Source: Panax quinquefolius | Taxonomy: Eukaryota; Streptophyta; Magnoliopsida; Apiales; Araliaceae | Assembly: GCA_020205615.1 (NCBI GenBank) | Contig: CM035171.1 | Span: 8,678,160-8,742,159, forward strand | DNA length: 64,000 nt | Direction of reading: 5' to 3' | Shown here: in pieces, positions 23,431 through 34,102 of the stretch | Position numbering within the stretch: position 1 is the stretch's first letter | Layout: every line of letters starts with the position of its first letter | Position numbers and translations under genes: made by a program | Notes under the pieces: generated by a model | What the model saw: the letters and a program-made list of their open reading frames with translations, nothing else | Database searches by the model: none | What the model was told of the DNA's origin: nothing

Positions 23431-25829
23431 CGTGACGCCCCAAAAATTAGGTATCGTCACCCATCTTGGGTCGCCACTTACATGGTACATAAATTCAAAT
23501 ACAACTTACTAATATAATCTGTAAATATGTACAATACGACATAAACGTGAGTTTGAATACAAATATTGTCTACTAGATATTATACAAACTCAAAAGAAGT
23601 CCTCATTACAACTATTATCACACTATTTCACATAATAGTGAGGACTACTAATGCTATCCTCTCCGGACCATTACTCCGCTTCCAGGACTAAATCCCAACT
23701 ATGTTCTCATTTCACGAAGAGAACGATTGAAAGAAAGGGTGAGCTCAACTAGCCCAAAGAAGAAATATTATGACTAAGATAATGCGAGAATAAATTATCA
23801 TTAGCCTTCAACAAAGGTTAAACCGATAAAATACAATAGACAACAAGTTTAAGCTGCGGTAATAAGCAATCCATTAAAAGAGTCAAGTAGAAAATAAAAT
23901 CTACTATCTTTTATGATTTAAAAGGTTTTTCATCATTTGTTATAAATTGAGACTCAACTTTAATGAATAAACCACAATATCTAATCATCCCCATACCACT
24001 ATCCAAGGATTTTCATCAAATTATCAATGGTCAATGACTATCTTAGAATCACCCCCGTCATAATCATACCAAAAACTATCCACCATCGCATTACATGTGC
24101 CATATGAGGATTTTTGTCACATCATTTATATCAAGCCATGATTATACCGAATGAACCCTCGGTCATAATCATACTAAGTTCATCTATGCACGTAAGCCAA
24201 AGATAACTTTCAACATAATATAAACATGAGGATGATGACAATGATATAAGAATTCAATAAAACAAGTTCAAGAATTAATTTATCTAGGAATTATTAACGT
24301 CCAAATTGTCAACAAGATACGTTTTTTGTAGAGTAAAATTCAAGAATGATCGGAAGAATATTTCCATGAAAAGATCTTCGATGAAGCGCAAATATCAAGG
24401 ATATTCCACTAAATTCATGGAGTATAGAAGTCAAAGATTTAACCAAACCGGGTATAATAAAGAATGGAATAACAAAAGAAATCACCATAAATGCGGTGCC
24501 CGTCATGATGCGGTTATTCCAACGAATAATAATAATCGGAACCGGTCGTGAAATTCACACCAAAGCGGGATGATCCAACGAGAATAATAAATGTTTTGAA
24601 TAATAAACAATGGAACCAGTCCGGTGTAAAACACACGTACGTGATATTCCAAATGTAATAATAAATGCGAATAATAAACAATGGAACCGTGTCCTGTGTA
24701 AAACACACGCATGGATATTCCAACGTAATAATAAAGAATGGAATAATGTAAGAAGATCACCAAGTATAGGGGATTCAGCATATCTGAGTTATTCCAATGA
24801 ATAAATAAGAATGGAATAATATAAGGATTTCACTAGTATAGGGTATACCCAGTATACGGAGTTATGTATAGGGTATACCACTTTTACAGGTTATTCCAAC
24901 AGATTAATAAACAATGGAATAACAACAGAAGTTCTCTTCATGAATACAAAAGAATAACACCCCTTACGAATTACAACAAATAATATTCCCTACCTTAGAA
25001 GAACCTGAATATTGGCAAAGTGAAGTAGCGAGATACTTTTCTTCTTTCTCTCTATAGTTTCTCTCTACAGAGTTTCAAAGGTGAATTCGTAAGAAAATAA
25101 TGAAGGAATGAGCTTCTATTTATAGAAAAATAGAATGCATAGTAATTAATCCATGAATCGGTCCAGATTGATTTACTTTAATCGGACGGTCCATATTTAA
25201 AGCAAAATCTTTTAAATAAAATATAATATATTCTATTTATATAAAAACATTTTACTATGCAAACACTATGCAACACTATGCAAAACACTATATCAACACT
25301 ATGCATAATAAAATATAATATATTCTATTTATAGAATAACTTTAATAAAGTATTCTCGCTTTATATAAAAAGATGTTTACATTTTATTACGTTAATAATA
25401 CTGAATAAAACAAAACGTCATTATCGCTATAATAATTCAAACCGAGTGACTTCTCACATAAGCATCATATAATCAATACCGCATAATACTACTTGTCCAC
25501 ACGACATATTCTTTACTTTTTACTACCGAGTAGTTCAACAAGATCAACCGGTAAAACTTCCGCCGTTATTTCAATAAAATATTTTTGTCGCTTTCTCGAT
25601 CCTACAATAATTACATTATGGGGTCCACCAATGATTGAGTAGTTATACGAATATTCCTGCTAAACCTAATATTCCCCAATTAATCGAATATAATATAACC
25701 ACTTGCATACTTTGCAAAATTTATAAATACTACCCACAACTATAATATTATCTCAAATTCACACCATAATATTAAAAAAATTATTTCGACAAAATTTAAA
25801 TCTTTATTGATAAAATCTGGGGTCTCACA
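23431..25829 (-). repeat. B2 5' LTR
   Basis: An uninterrupted B LTR of 2399 bases, CGTGACGCCCC to GGTCTCACA. It contains the hairpin series (for example AAGTT/CATCT at 24176-24185 with AGATAACTT at 24201-24209), the ~70-base array at 24530-24730, the ACTATGCAA tandem at about 25255-25305 and a TATA box. It is the best whole reference copy of the family here on the minus strand. Confidence 0.9.
25117..25125 (-). promoter_or_regulatory. TATA box of B2 5' LTR
   Basis: CTATTTATA, complement TATAAATAG, in a conserved context (TTTCTATAAATAGAAGCTCA on the complement) that recurs in B1 LTRs at 41261 and 50790. It marks the likely U3/R transition. Confidence 0.65.
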
Positions 25830-25834
25830 CATCC

Positions 25835-26218
25835 TTTCTCCAAATTTCGTGGAACTCTTACACGATAGGTGCCTGAATGGAATACTTGGTTTGAATACTC
25901 TTCACCTTTCCGATTAAATATCGGAAGGAGTGTTGGCGTGAGAGAAAGCGATCTTTGTTTACAAGTATTCGGAAGGAGTAGGGTGGTTTTTGGGGTGGGT
26001 TCTTGCTCAAGTGGTGGCTTTGGGGTTAGAACTTGAAGCCTTTTCTTTGTTGGGGTTTGGATTTGGGGCGCGGGTAGTGATTGGAGTGACAAGGATGGGA
26101 GAGCCACCTTTCCGAGTCCAGGGACGCCATTGTTGAGATTTCGCAGAGAAATAGAAAGAATCGAAAGAGAAGAAGAGAGCTCAAAGGTCCGAAAATTCAA
26201 ATTAGCAAGTAAAATCAC
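25835..26218 (-). pseudogene. PF04195-like 'putative gypsy-type transposon' ORF, N-ward part
   Basis: The minus frame from about 26218 has a Ser/Leu/Pro-rich, unrecognised lead, then NRKGEEYSNQVFHSGTYRVRVPRNLEKGC up to the B2 insertion point. The YR[VL]RVP motif precedes PPEGW...GLRFPLHPF in this family, and that second motif is found at 7718-8028 across B2. A stop and a frame change lie at the join. The true start and any introns are not visible. It is part of an old retroelement, not a host enzyme. Confidence 0.6.
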
Positions 26219-27473
26219 AAATTTAGTAAAGTTTACCTTTTATCTTGTGATTACACGAGTTACGGCGATGACACATTTAATTCTCGCAATGATGAGAATT
26301 GAATAGAGGAAAGGTCCCGTCAATCCTTAGATATTTTATCGATTGGGCTTTTCGATTGGATTTTCTGGTTTTAGTCCATCTTTCTCTAATTCAACCTCTA
26401 TTGTTTGGGCCTTTTACGTTGGATATTCAACCATCCTCTGTCTCCTCTTATGGACCAAATCGGGTATGTCTCAATTACTCCCTGTTATAGGCCTTTAGTA
26501 AAATATCATGGACCATTTATAGTTTTCTATTAAAAATTCTGTTTAATAAAAAACTAGGGAGCAATGTAGAGTCATGATATTTTCTTCTTTCAGTAGAATG
26601 AATTGAGGCTCACTTATTTAATTAGTCTATTGGGCCTTCATTATTGAACCTCGAAAGTCATTGGACCTAGTCATCATATTATTTCTATTAAAACCTTATG
26701 AGACCTAAGCCTGTTCATTAGACTAACCCATTAGATATTTTAATATCTATTACTTTGACTTGTAATGATGAAAAAGCATGATAGTTGATTCGTCAGAATC
26801 GTATCGTGCATTAATGTGGATGGGATCATAGCCGGTACCATGATGAAAAACAATGACCAAAGGTAGTGGATGATCGCGTGCACGATTGGGCGAACCCATC
26901 GGATCGGATCGGTGTGTCGGATAGTAGTGGGTGGCATGGTAATCCCAAGCGAGAGAGAGTATAACCTAGCGGAAGTCTTCACAAGAGTGCGTTCACATAC
27001 ACACACGATCGATAATTATTATCTCTTTCAATACACTAGACAATTATTATCCTCCATTGTTAACCTTGTGAACATGTATATTGACTCTTACGCCTGAGCT
27101 ATCTCCCGACGGTCGAAGCCGTCAAGCTTGTGGTGTTTATCGTATTTACTGTGCAGGATCAAGACGTCTTATGTGATTGGGACGTGACAGCAGATCATGG
27201 CGTTAACTAGTTGTGAAAGGGAATTGTATGGACTGAGAAATCTGATAGGCTCAAGTTGAATTGCAGCTTCTTGGGTTCTTCTTGACTTCCCTCTCTTTGA
27301 GAAGAAAGCCATTTTAAAAGTACTAATACGCTAGTATAAAAAAAGTAGTTACCAACTAAAAGTGTGTTATGGAATATAAGGCTTCCCAAAAAAGCACTTT
27401 ATTTCCGTGTACAAAAGTCGTGTAATTCGGTCGCGTATAAACAGCCCAAAAAGTGAAAAAGGGAAATTATATC
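26219..27473. other. Intergenic, no gene recognised
   Basis: Low-copy sequence with only short unconvincing ORFs (26299-26490, 26870-27097 plus; 26740-27006 minus). No repeat of A or B type was seen. Parts around 26560-27180 read like a degraded LTR-type repeat, but no paired copy is in the window. Nothing firm can be called. Confidence 0.5.
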
Positions 27474-27481
27474 CTATTTGG
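27474..27481. repeat. 8-bp target-site duplication of the hAT MITE (CTATTTGG), left copy
   Basis: Identical to 27944-27951 on the far side of the MITE, which is good evidence of transposition. Confidence 0.88.
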
Positions 27482-27943
27482 TAGGAGTGAGCACAATTCG
27501 GTTAAAACCGAACTACTGAACCGAACCGAACCATTTTAACTAAATTATTTCGGTTTTCGGTTTTTTTTTGGAATTTTGGTTATATCCGAATTATTATTCA
27601 ATATTCGGTTTCGGTTCCGGTTTTCAAAAACAAGACTATTCGGGTATCCGAATAACCGAATTGTAATATTTTTAAAAAAAAAAATTATTAATTATTAATT
27701 ATTTCGGTTCCGGTTTTTTTTTTAATGTTTATGTTGGATGTTGCTTCATACTTAATTTTAATCAAATGTCTATTCGGTTATTATCCGAATTACCGAATTG
27801 TGCATTCGGTAATTCGGTATTCGGTTATTCGGTTAGTTCTAAAATTCGGTTAGCATTTCGGATAGTTGTTTTGTCGATATTTCGATTTTCGGTTATAACC
27901 GAATAGACATTTCGGTTCGGTTATAACCGAATGCTCACCCCTA
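27482..27943. mobile_element. hAT-type MITE (462 bp)
   Basis: Terminal inverted repeats TAGGAGTGAGCA and TGCTCACCCCTA bound it. An 8-base duplication CTATTTGG lies outside both ends (27474-27481 and 27944-27951). Eight-base duplications with TAGGGGTG-like ends are typical of hAT elements. The body is made of repeated TTCGGTT / AACCGAA words, strongly self-complementary, and codes for nothing, so it needs a transposase from elsewhere. Confidence 0.88.
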
Positions 27944-27951
27944 CTATTTGG

Positions 27952-28837
27952 TGTGGAGAACCTAATTGGAAGTTTGGATTGAGTTGAAATCCAAGTGTAG
28001 ACTTATAGGCTAATATTAATTAGCATGTGAAATTGTTCAAACGGGGTCATATCTGAATGTAGCTATGATCTGTATGTATGTATTTTGTACTAGTAGCATT
28101 CATTTTGGCAGCCAGTACCATTTCAATGCTGATGGAGTCTAATCTATCTATCTATCTGGTTAGTGTTTGAATAGAAATTCTAAAAAAATTAAACTTGTGG
28201 ATGTGTAAGTATGAAATTTGAGTAGTCTAAAAAATTAATTTGAAGTTACAATTTCACTAATTGTGACTGCACAGGCCAGGCCAGGCCAGGACATCCATAT
28301 ACTAGGTGGTATAAACAGGAAAGGAAAGAATGATTAACATGGATGATGAAGACTGAAGAAGGGTATGAATTCTAGTTACAACTGCTGCAAAACCACAAGC
28401 CGGAAAATAAAATAATAGGTCGAGGAGGAGATTCAAAGTTAACAATTCTGATTTTGCAAGTGTGTCAAGTTAGGAGGATGGATGGATGGATTAGAAAAGT
28501 GCAAGGAAAGGGAACCATTCTATTTCTATTTCTATTTCTATTTCTATTTCTGAGGGAAAATCATGAAAGTAGAGGAGAGATAGAGAGAGAGGGTTTGAAG
28601 CTTTACAGCTTGATTTGTGCAGTTGCTTTTTTTTAAGGGACTGATATCATAACACCCCACCTCACCTCCCCATAAATATATACTAGCAAGTAACATAATA
28701 ATAATAGTAATATGGGGGCACAAAATAAGTTTGGCCTTTTTCTCTCTTTAGCAGTATCAGATGCATTTTCCTAGTAAATAGTACTACAACTATTTCACAA
28801 GCAGAAATAGATGGAGAGAGAGAGAGAGACGCGACAA
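27952..28837. other. Intergenic with microsatellites
   Basis: No gene recognised. Simple repeats: GGCCA x3 near 28274-28288, (TATTTC)5 at 28521-28551 and (GA)n near 28814-28829. The open frame 28454-28636 is partly the microsatellite and is not called. Confidence 0.5.
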
Positions 28838-29130
28838 GGTGTAAATGAACCGAGTCGAACTACGTAATGAATTGTTCAGATTTGATTCACAAAATTTATC
28901 GAGTATAAAAAAAGTTTAATTGAGACTCATTTAACTATCAAGTTGAACACGATCCCGAATCAAACCCAAACAGTTTAAACTTTTCAAACGAATATGATCC
29001 GTGTATCAATAGAAAATTATAATTTGAGGTTCGAACTTTAAAATTTGCTCATATTTGACTCATTTATATTTTGAATCGAACGAATACGAATCAAACCCGA
29101 ACTGTTTGTTCATTTTAACGTCTTACAGCC
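28838..29130. mobile_element. Possible hAT-like MITE, degraded
   Basis: It starts near GGTGTAAATGAACCGAG and ends near GTTCATTTTAACGTC, sharing the inverted word AAATGAAC. Its body is rich in CGAA/TTCG words (CCGAATCAAACCC, CGAATACGAATC), in the style of GTAAATGAACCGAGC-type plant MITEs. No clean target duplication was found, so both ends are approximate. Confidence 0.35.
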
Positions 29131-30021
29131 ACACAGACACATTAATCTGTGAATGAGAAATGGACCACACCACAGAGAAATTAATACGACCCTCCACATA
29201 AATATCTAAAAAACCCTCCCTCCAACAAACTTCCACCAACCCTCCCGGCTCCCATCCAATTACATATACAAAACACAGATTCATACATACTTAATCTCCC
29301 CTTTTCTCTCAATAATATAAAAATATATATGGAAAAAGTAATTTAAAACATACTTTAACTAAGTCGCTCTTTAGTCCTCCTCCTCCTTCTACTCTAGTTC
29401 CCATTCTTCCCTACATCTGCGCGGGCGGATCCCATCTTTACCTTTTCCAAAACTCCATACTATATTACAATTATTTGTGTTTCTTGCTCCACTTTTTCCT
29501 ATTAATAGATTCTTGAGTTTCTTTATAGGCAACTTAAACTCTTCTCCTCAGGGCCGAGACAAAATACTCTGTAAACACACTGATATAGTTTATGAGAATA
29601 TTTGCCATGTAGCAAGATGCTCGAGGAGCAGCTGCTGCTTTAGAGCTCACGGAATTATTCAATTATTACCAGCACCAGGAATGAGTGAGTACCCCACCCA
29701 CCATATCTCCAAAATCTTTAAAAAGGGCTACTAAATTCATTATTCAAACACTTGTATCAATTCCCATCACCTACTGGCTGTTAGCCTTAGCCCTAGCCCT
29801 AGGTAAAAGAAAAAGGAAAGTAAAGCAAAAGATAAGCTCCTAGCTAGATTACAAGCTTCTGGTGGGTGAGATAAGTTGCAATGATTTTTCAGCACTTCAG
29901 GGACAAGGCCTTGTCTATATCCTCCTCACATTCAAGTTTCAACATCGCCATCTAAAGATCCTCCCATTTGCAGAATGCACTAACCCAAAGCAAGACACAT
30001 GGAGAGTTCATTCATTCATAC

Positions 30022-30061
<40 letters not shown>

Positions 30062-30630
30062 AAATAATAACCATTTTTAATTCCAATTAAAGCACACCAA
30101 AAATAGTTGGTAGCCTTTCCAACTACAGCTTAATTAGCCATTACAATAAAACAAGCAGCCCTGCTGGATATACAATATCAAACAAATTTGAAAAAGAAAA
30201 AACAATATTAGTATAAATGTAAAACCTGGGGTATACTACCAGTTGTGTGCGTTTGTTTGCCGCTTGGCAAGGAAAAGCAGTTTCCTTTAGAAAACTCCAA
30301 ACCAACTCCTGCACAACAAAATTGATAAAGTTATTAACTGTTACCCCATATATCAATGATGACATGTATTGTTATTATTCATAAAGTTCAACTTATTCCC
30401 TCCCTAGCTTCATGCATTGTTATTATTAGGATATATTTAGCTAAATTTAGCTAAATCAACTTACTCACTGCATACTTATATCTCAACATGGATGAATTCA
30501 TTTCTGGTAAGGTATCCCGATTTAAAAACAGTATTTTAGGAAAATTAGGAACCAACAATTATATGAAACGACCAATCAATCTTCCAAAATTTAGCCAGTT
30601 TTTAGGTGGAGATACTCTTGAATGAAAAAT
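29131..30630. other. Intergenic; candidate transcribed region, no gene recognised
   Basis: Pyrimidine-rich stretches (29210-29290, 29370-29440), a plus frame at 29477-29734 (Cys/Ser-rich, ending PAPGMSEYPTHH, unrecognised), and TTTGTTGTGCAG/GAG...CCCCAG/GTTTTA on the complement of about 30225-30320. The last looks like a short internal exon between splice signals. None can be tied to a known family. A (TA)n(CA)n microsatellite lies at 30021-30060. Confidence 0.35.
30021..30060. repeat. (TA)n(CA)n compound microsatellite
   Basis: Ten TA units run into ten CA units; likely polymorphic. Confidence 0.9.
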
Positions 30631-30868
30631 TTAGTACAAAAGTTTCCAATATCTTTCACTTAATGGAGAAAGGGCATTATTGTCTATCCATCTGGTAAAT
30701 GAATAGTAAAACAGTGCGCAGTGCGTTAATAGATACACATGGCCCTCAAAATTGGCCCAATCAACACGACACGTGGAATGATGACCGACAAATAAGCATC
30801 TTGTTTTATTTTTAATTACCCAAGATAATACCACCTTAATTTGTTGGCGGGGTTAATTGCGCTTCTGT

Positions 30869-32563
30869 TTATTCCCTCCAAGTCCTGGTGAAGATACTCT
30901 TAAGCCTATTCCCTGAAAATCTCTGCAACGCCTTTTTAGCTCCGGCGACCTCCATTTCCGCCAGCCTCTGCAAATACCCATGAGCGCCAGCAGCCAGCAG
31001 CCTCTTCCGACAACCCTTACTCCCTCCGGCCATAATTGCTGACACCACAGCCACCGGAAACTTCTTGGAAACCATTTCATTCTCAGGATCCAACATCCGA
31101 ACCAGACTCATCACACTCTTCTCATCCCTCACCAAATCTTTCCGATTTGATCTCACCGTCAACAGCAAAACCAATGCATGCGTCGCCCTTTCTTGCAATC
31201 CCACCGGCTTCACCATCTCCATTAGCTTCACCAAAGAAGCCATACATCCAGCAATAGCTCGCATATTCACATCGCTCATATTTGATAAATTAGCCAACAA
31301 AGAAACTGATAGTTGCTGCAGGACTAAAGTTCCATGCTTTATCAACTCGGATAACTGGATTATAAAGCTAATAGATGACGATAAAAATCGAGCGGTTGAA
31401 TTGGAAGCTGAAAGAGAATGAATTGCACGCAAAACGTGTTCTAGTGTAGCCGAATTGGATGATTCGTGGAGCAAAGGTAAAAGCCTCTGCAAACCCTTCT
31501 CTTGCAGTATCAAATCACGAAAATTCTCGCTGGATGATGCTAAAATTGATACACAATTTGCTGCCTTTTCTTGTACTGAATTCAGTAACTGAACTATAAC
31601 AGGCACAGCTCCTTCTTCACCCAAAGAAATTCGAATTTCTTCAATTGATGCCACATTTGTAATTGCTCCAACAGCGTGTGCTTGAGCTGTGAGGGATCCA
31701 GATTTACAAACTTCAATTAGAACAGAGACGCCTCCGTATGCAGAGATTGCCCAAGCGTTATCGGGATCGGCTGTAATTGATTCCACCGCCATTAGTGCCT
31801 TTTCCTTCGAAGCTTGTGAGCTTGATTCGATAATTCGTAATAAAGGACCTAATGCACCTTCTTCGAATATGCATTTTCTCGACTGATCAGTAGCAGAAGC
31901 GAGAATGGCCACAGCTGAAACCGCCTGTTCCCGGAGGTAAAGATGAGCATTGAGATCAAGGAGGTGAATTAGATAGCCGATATTTCCTTCTTTGGCAACC
32001 AAATTTGGGGCTGTTTCATCGTTTTCGAGGAGTTGAAGGAGGGACTCCATGGCTTTTTTTCTTGAATTCAATGCCTCCGATCTGTAATCTGGTGAAGAGG
32101 TCGCGAATGAAGAAGACCAAGTCCTCTTCTTCGGAGCCCGGGCTCGGTTGGGACAATACGATGGCGTTGGATTGACGGAGGACGCCGGATCTGAGTAGCA
32201 AATCGATGTCGTGAATCTGTTTGGAGAGCCATCCGGTGGCCATGTCGAGGTCACTCTGCATGAGGAGTTTGCCGACAGGAAAAGAGGGGTCAGTGCATTG
32301 GTCGGAGAGGATTTGAATGCGGCGGAGGGTGGCGTGGAGGTTGGGGAGTAGGGTTTGTAAGAGGGGTTTTCAGACCAGTGAAGGGAATCGGAGATTTCAG
32401 AAATTGAGGATTTGAGGGAGGCGAGCTTTGATCGAAGGACTTGCCAGCGGCTGGGGAAGGATTTGACTGCGAGAGAGGAGGGGAGGAGGTGAGAAAGTAG
32501 TTCGGAGATTTGGTCTAGGGTGAGGGCCGGAGACGGTGGCGGTTGCGCGGCGGTGGAATGCAT
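30869..32563 (-). CDS. ARM-repeat protein (plant VAC8-like / ARM superfamily), intronless
   Basis: A single 564-codon frame from ATG at 32563 to TAA at 30869-30871. The N-terminal ~110 residues form a helical bundle-like lead. From about residue 168 there are tandem armadillo-type repeats (MESLLQLLENDE, GNIGYLIHLLDL, REQAVSAVAILA, GALGPLLRII, GGVSVLIEVCKSGS, AVGAITNVAS) to the C-terminus (RLKSIFTRTWRE). ARM repeats bind protein partners. No U-box is present, so no ligase activity is implied. Residues ~66-168 are out of frame: the family-like reading (MQSDLDMATGWLSKQ..., LLRSGVL, FIRDLFTRLQIGG) lies in another frame at 32050-32366. Restoring it needs one more G in the G4 run at 32363-32366 and one fewer T in the T7 run at 32054-32060. 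This is most likely a pair of homopolymer errors. Confidence 0.92.
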   Translation of the reverse strand: MHSTAAQPPPSPALTLDQISELLSHLLPSSLAVKSFPSRWQVLRSKLASLKSSISEISDSLHWSENPSYKPYSPTSTPPSAAFKSSPTNALTPLFLSANSSCRVTSTWPPDGSPNRFTTSICYSDPASSVNPTPSYCPNRARAPKKRTWSSSFATSSPDYRSEALNSRKKAMESLLQLLENDETAPNLVAKEGNIGYLIHLLDLNAHLYLREQAVSAVAILASATDQSRKCIFEEGALGPLLRIIESSSQASKEKALMAVESITADPDNAWAISAYGGVSVLIEVCKSGSLTAQAHAVGAITNVASIEEIRISLGEEGAVPVIVQLLNSVQEKAANCVSILASSSENFRDLILQEKGLQRLLPLLHESSNSATLEHVLRAIHSLSASNSTARFLSSSISFIIQLSELIKHGTLVLQQLSVSLLANLSNMSDVNMRAIAGCMASLVKLMEMVKPVGLQERATHALVLLLTVRSNRKDLVRDEKSVMSLVRMLDPENEMVSKKFPVAVVSAIMAGGSKGCRKRLLAAGAHGYLQRLAEMEVAGAKKALQRFSGNRLKSIFTRTWRE

Positions 32564-32930
32564 TTGGCAAACCGGGATTAGGGCCGGGAGAGATTATTCA
32601 GGTTGAACTCCGGGTCATACAGATATGTGGAGGAATATAAAAATTAGAGAGTGAGATTTGGGGGGGGAAATGGGGGGGGGGGGGTAGCGTAGAGGAAAAG
32701 GTAAGTGAGAGAACTGGCACGAGAATGGAGATAAAGCGAAGCTATCGAGAGAAATAGAGAGCTGTGGCCTGTGTCTGTGGAGTGTGGGGTTTTAGGGGAA
32801 ATACCCAGAGAGAGAGAGAGAGAGGACTTGTACCGAGTGTGAGTTAAGGTTGAAGAGAGAGAGTTTTGCACGCGTAAGAAGAGTGTGGCCTTTTCTTTTG
32901 GTCAACGCACACGTGGAATATATGACATGG
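32564..32930 (-). promoter_or_regulatory. Leader and proximal promoter of the ARM-repeat gene
   Basis: Upstream of the ATG the transcribed strand is pyrimidine-rich: a C-run (complement of the G-run near 32660-32686) and CT repeats (complement of GAGAGA at 32808-32823), common in plant 5' leaders. A CACGTG G-box core lies at 32910-32915. An AT-rich TATA candidate (complement of AATATATGAC) lies near 32917-32926. The G-box falls in the dispersed repeat of the next entry, so it may be repeat-borne. Transcription start is not known. Confidence 0.45.
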
Positions 32931-33060
32931 ATATTTTAATTTTAATTTTACATGTTGCTCATATTTGAACTCTAAACCTCCCACTCAAATTTCAATACAC
33001 TTGATCACCCGAACACCACAAGTTTGCTATTATATTTTTGCAAGGATTATACTTTATAAC
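32890..33060 (-). repeat. Dispersed repeat, copy 1 (inverted partner at 57056)
   Basis: The complement matches 57056-57322 over most of its length (CCTTGCAAAAATA, GTGGTG[T/C]TCGGGTG, TAAAATTAAAATATCCA), with about 75 bases extra in the other copy. It has a tRNA-like look (TGGTG.TCGGGTGRTCA, then GGTTTRGAGATT), so it may be an old SINE, but box B is weak and no target duplication was seen. Confidence 0.5.
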
Positions 33061-33799
33061 CAAACAAAGAATTTCCCCCAAAATAATAATAATAATAATA
33101 ATAATAAAAATAAAATAAAAAAGTATAATAAAATAATAATAACAATTTTGGAAAATGAGCATTTTTCAGATCTGCCAAGTCTCGTTTACGTTAATGTTAC
33201 TGTACTATTAAGTACTATTAAGTATTTTTAAATCAGCTAAGTCTTCAGATCTGCTAATAATAAATACGTTCTTATATCTTTGTTTATTAAGTATTTTAAA
33301 TTAATAAATATTTATTAATTTTAAATAACTTATTTTTATAATAATTTATCTATAATATTTTTAATATTATTAACTTAATATAACTTAATATAAATAAATT
33401 ATTTTTAATATTTTTTAATTTTAAATAACTTAATATAAATTATTTTATTATTTTATTTCTTTTTAATATGCATACAAAGTTAATCAGAAATTAATAAACA
33501 ATAATAATAATATAAATCAAATGAACTGAACAGTCGATCAAACCATGTACTGATCTGATCAACAAGCCTCATCACAATCAATCAAAGGTGAAGTAAAAGG
33601 TGAAGAACTTCATCTCAGATCTCTACAGCAAAAATCCTAAGTAATAATAATTATAATCAAAGTAACTCCAAAATCCTAAAGAATAATAATCATAATCAAA
33701 CTCCGGCACAATAAATTAAAGTAAAAGGTGAAGAACTCCATCTCAGATCTCTACAAAGAACGCTACCAGATCCAACCATCAGTAACTTCTGCTTCAAGC
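33061..33799. other. AT-rich intergenic with a 128-bp direct repeat
   Basis: No gene. (AAT)n lies at 33083-33107. GTAAAAGGTGAAGAAC followed by CATCTCAGATCTCTACA occurs twice, at 33593 and 33721, period 128. The AT-rich block at 33290-33470 holds nothing coding. Confidence 0.6.
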
Positions 33800-33951
33800 C
33801 TATGAGTTACCAGGAGTGGAAGTTGGAGAACCACCTGAGGGAGATGAAGTGAGTGCGATCGAGGAAGCAGGTGGAGAAGTGGTCGGGGTAGAGGCCGGTG
33901 GTGAGACAGTGGGAGAAAAAGAAGGAGCGGCAGACGGTGGTGTTACAGATA
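33800..33951 (-). pseudogene. Pro/Ser/Thr-rich C-terminal fragment (AGP-like), copy 1
   Basis: The complement reads TPPSAAPSFSPTVSPP then a Pro/Thr/Ser run to SGGSPTSTPGNS and a TAG stop at 33800-33802. This resembles the arabinogalactan-protein-like tail of plant cell-surface proteins. No signal peptide or upstream exon is found: the frame runs into an AT microsatellite. A paralogous piece lies at 56529-56815. It is probably a remnant exon. Confidence 0.45.
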
Positions 33952-33974
33952 TATATATATATATATATATATAT
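33949..33974. repeat. (AT)n microsatellite
   Basis: Thirteen AT units. They sit between the Pro-rich fragment and a ~70-base stretch (AATTAAATGACATGG...) that recurs at 58765-58830 after another AT run. Confidence 0.9.
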
Positions 33975-34102
33975 CTAGAGAATTAAATGACATGGAAAAG
34001 AGTAATTATTAGGGTCATAAAAAAAATAATTATTCTGAGGTCATGTCAATTATCAAATTATTATTTTTATTCAGATTCAGGTTTTATCAAACACCCCCCT
34101 AA

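Larger units (their letters stand above)
8034..25829 (-). mobile_element. B2: complete non-autonomous gag-only LTR element with nested A insertion
   Basis: A 5-base target-site duplication CATCC flanks it (8029-8033 and 25830-25834). It starts TGTGACGCCCCC and ends GGTCTCACA. Minus-strand order: 5' LTR 23431-25829, primer site, shortened gag, protease and RT-start remnant, non-coding spacer, hairpin array, polypurine tract, 3' LTR (8034-8998 plus 18567-20073). The internal part is only about 3.36 kb, and RT, RNase H and integrase are absent. The 3' LTR is split by the A array at 8999-18566. It landed inside a PF04195-like coding sequence. Confidence 0.88.

Noticed and set aside
28521..28636. 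Leu/Phe-rich frame as a small membrane protein
   Set aside because: The hydrophobic part is the (TATTTC)n microsatellite.
30853..31421. Short frames overlapping the ARM gene (30853-31080 minus; 31036-31257, 31065-31421 and 31689-31886 plus)
   Set aside because: Shadow frames of the real coding sequence.
33800..33951. Expressed arabinogalactan protein gene
   Set aside because: No signal peptide, start or GPI region is found; only a C-terminal-like piece next to a microsatellite.
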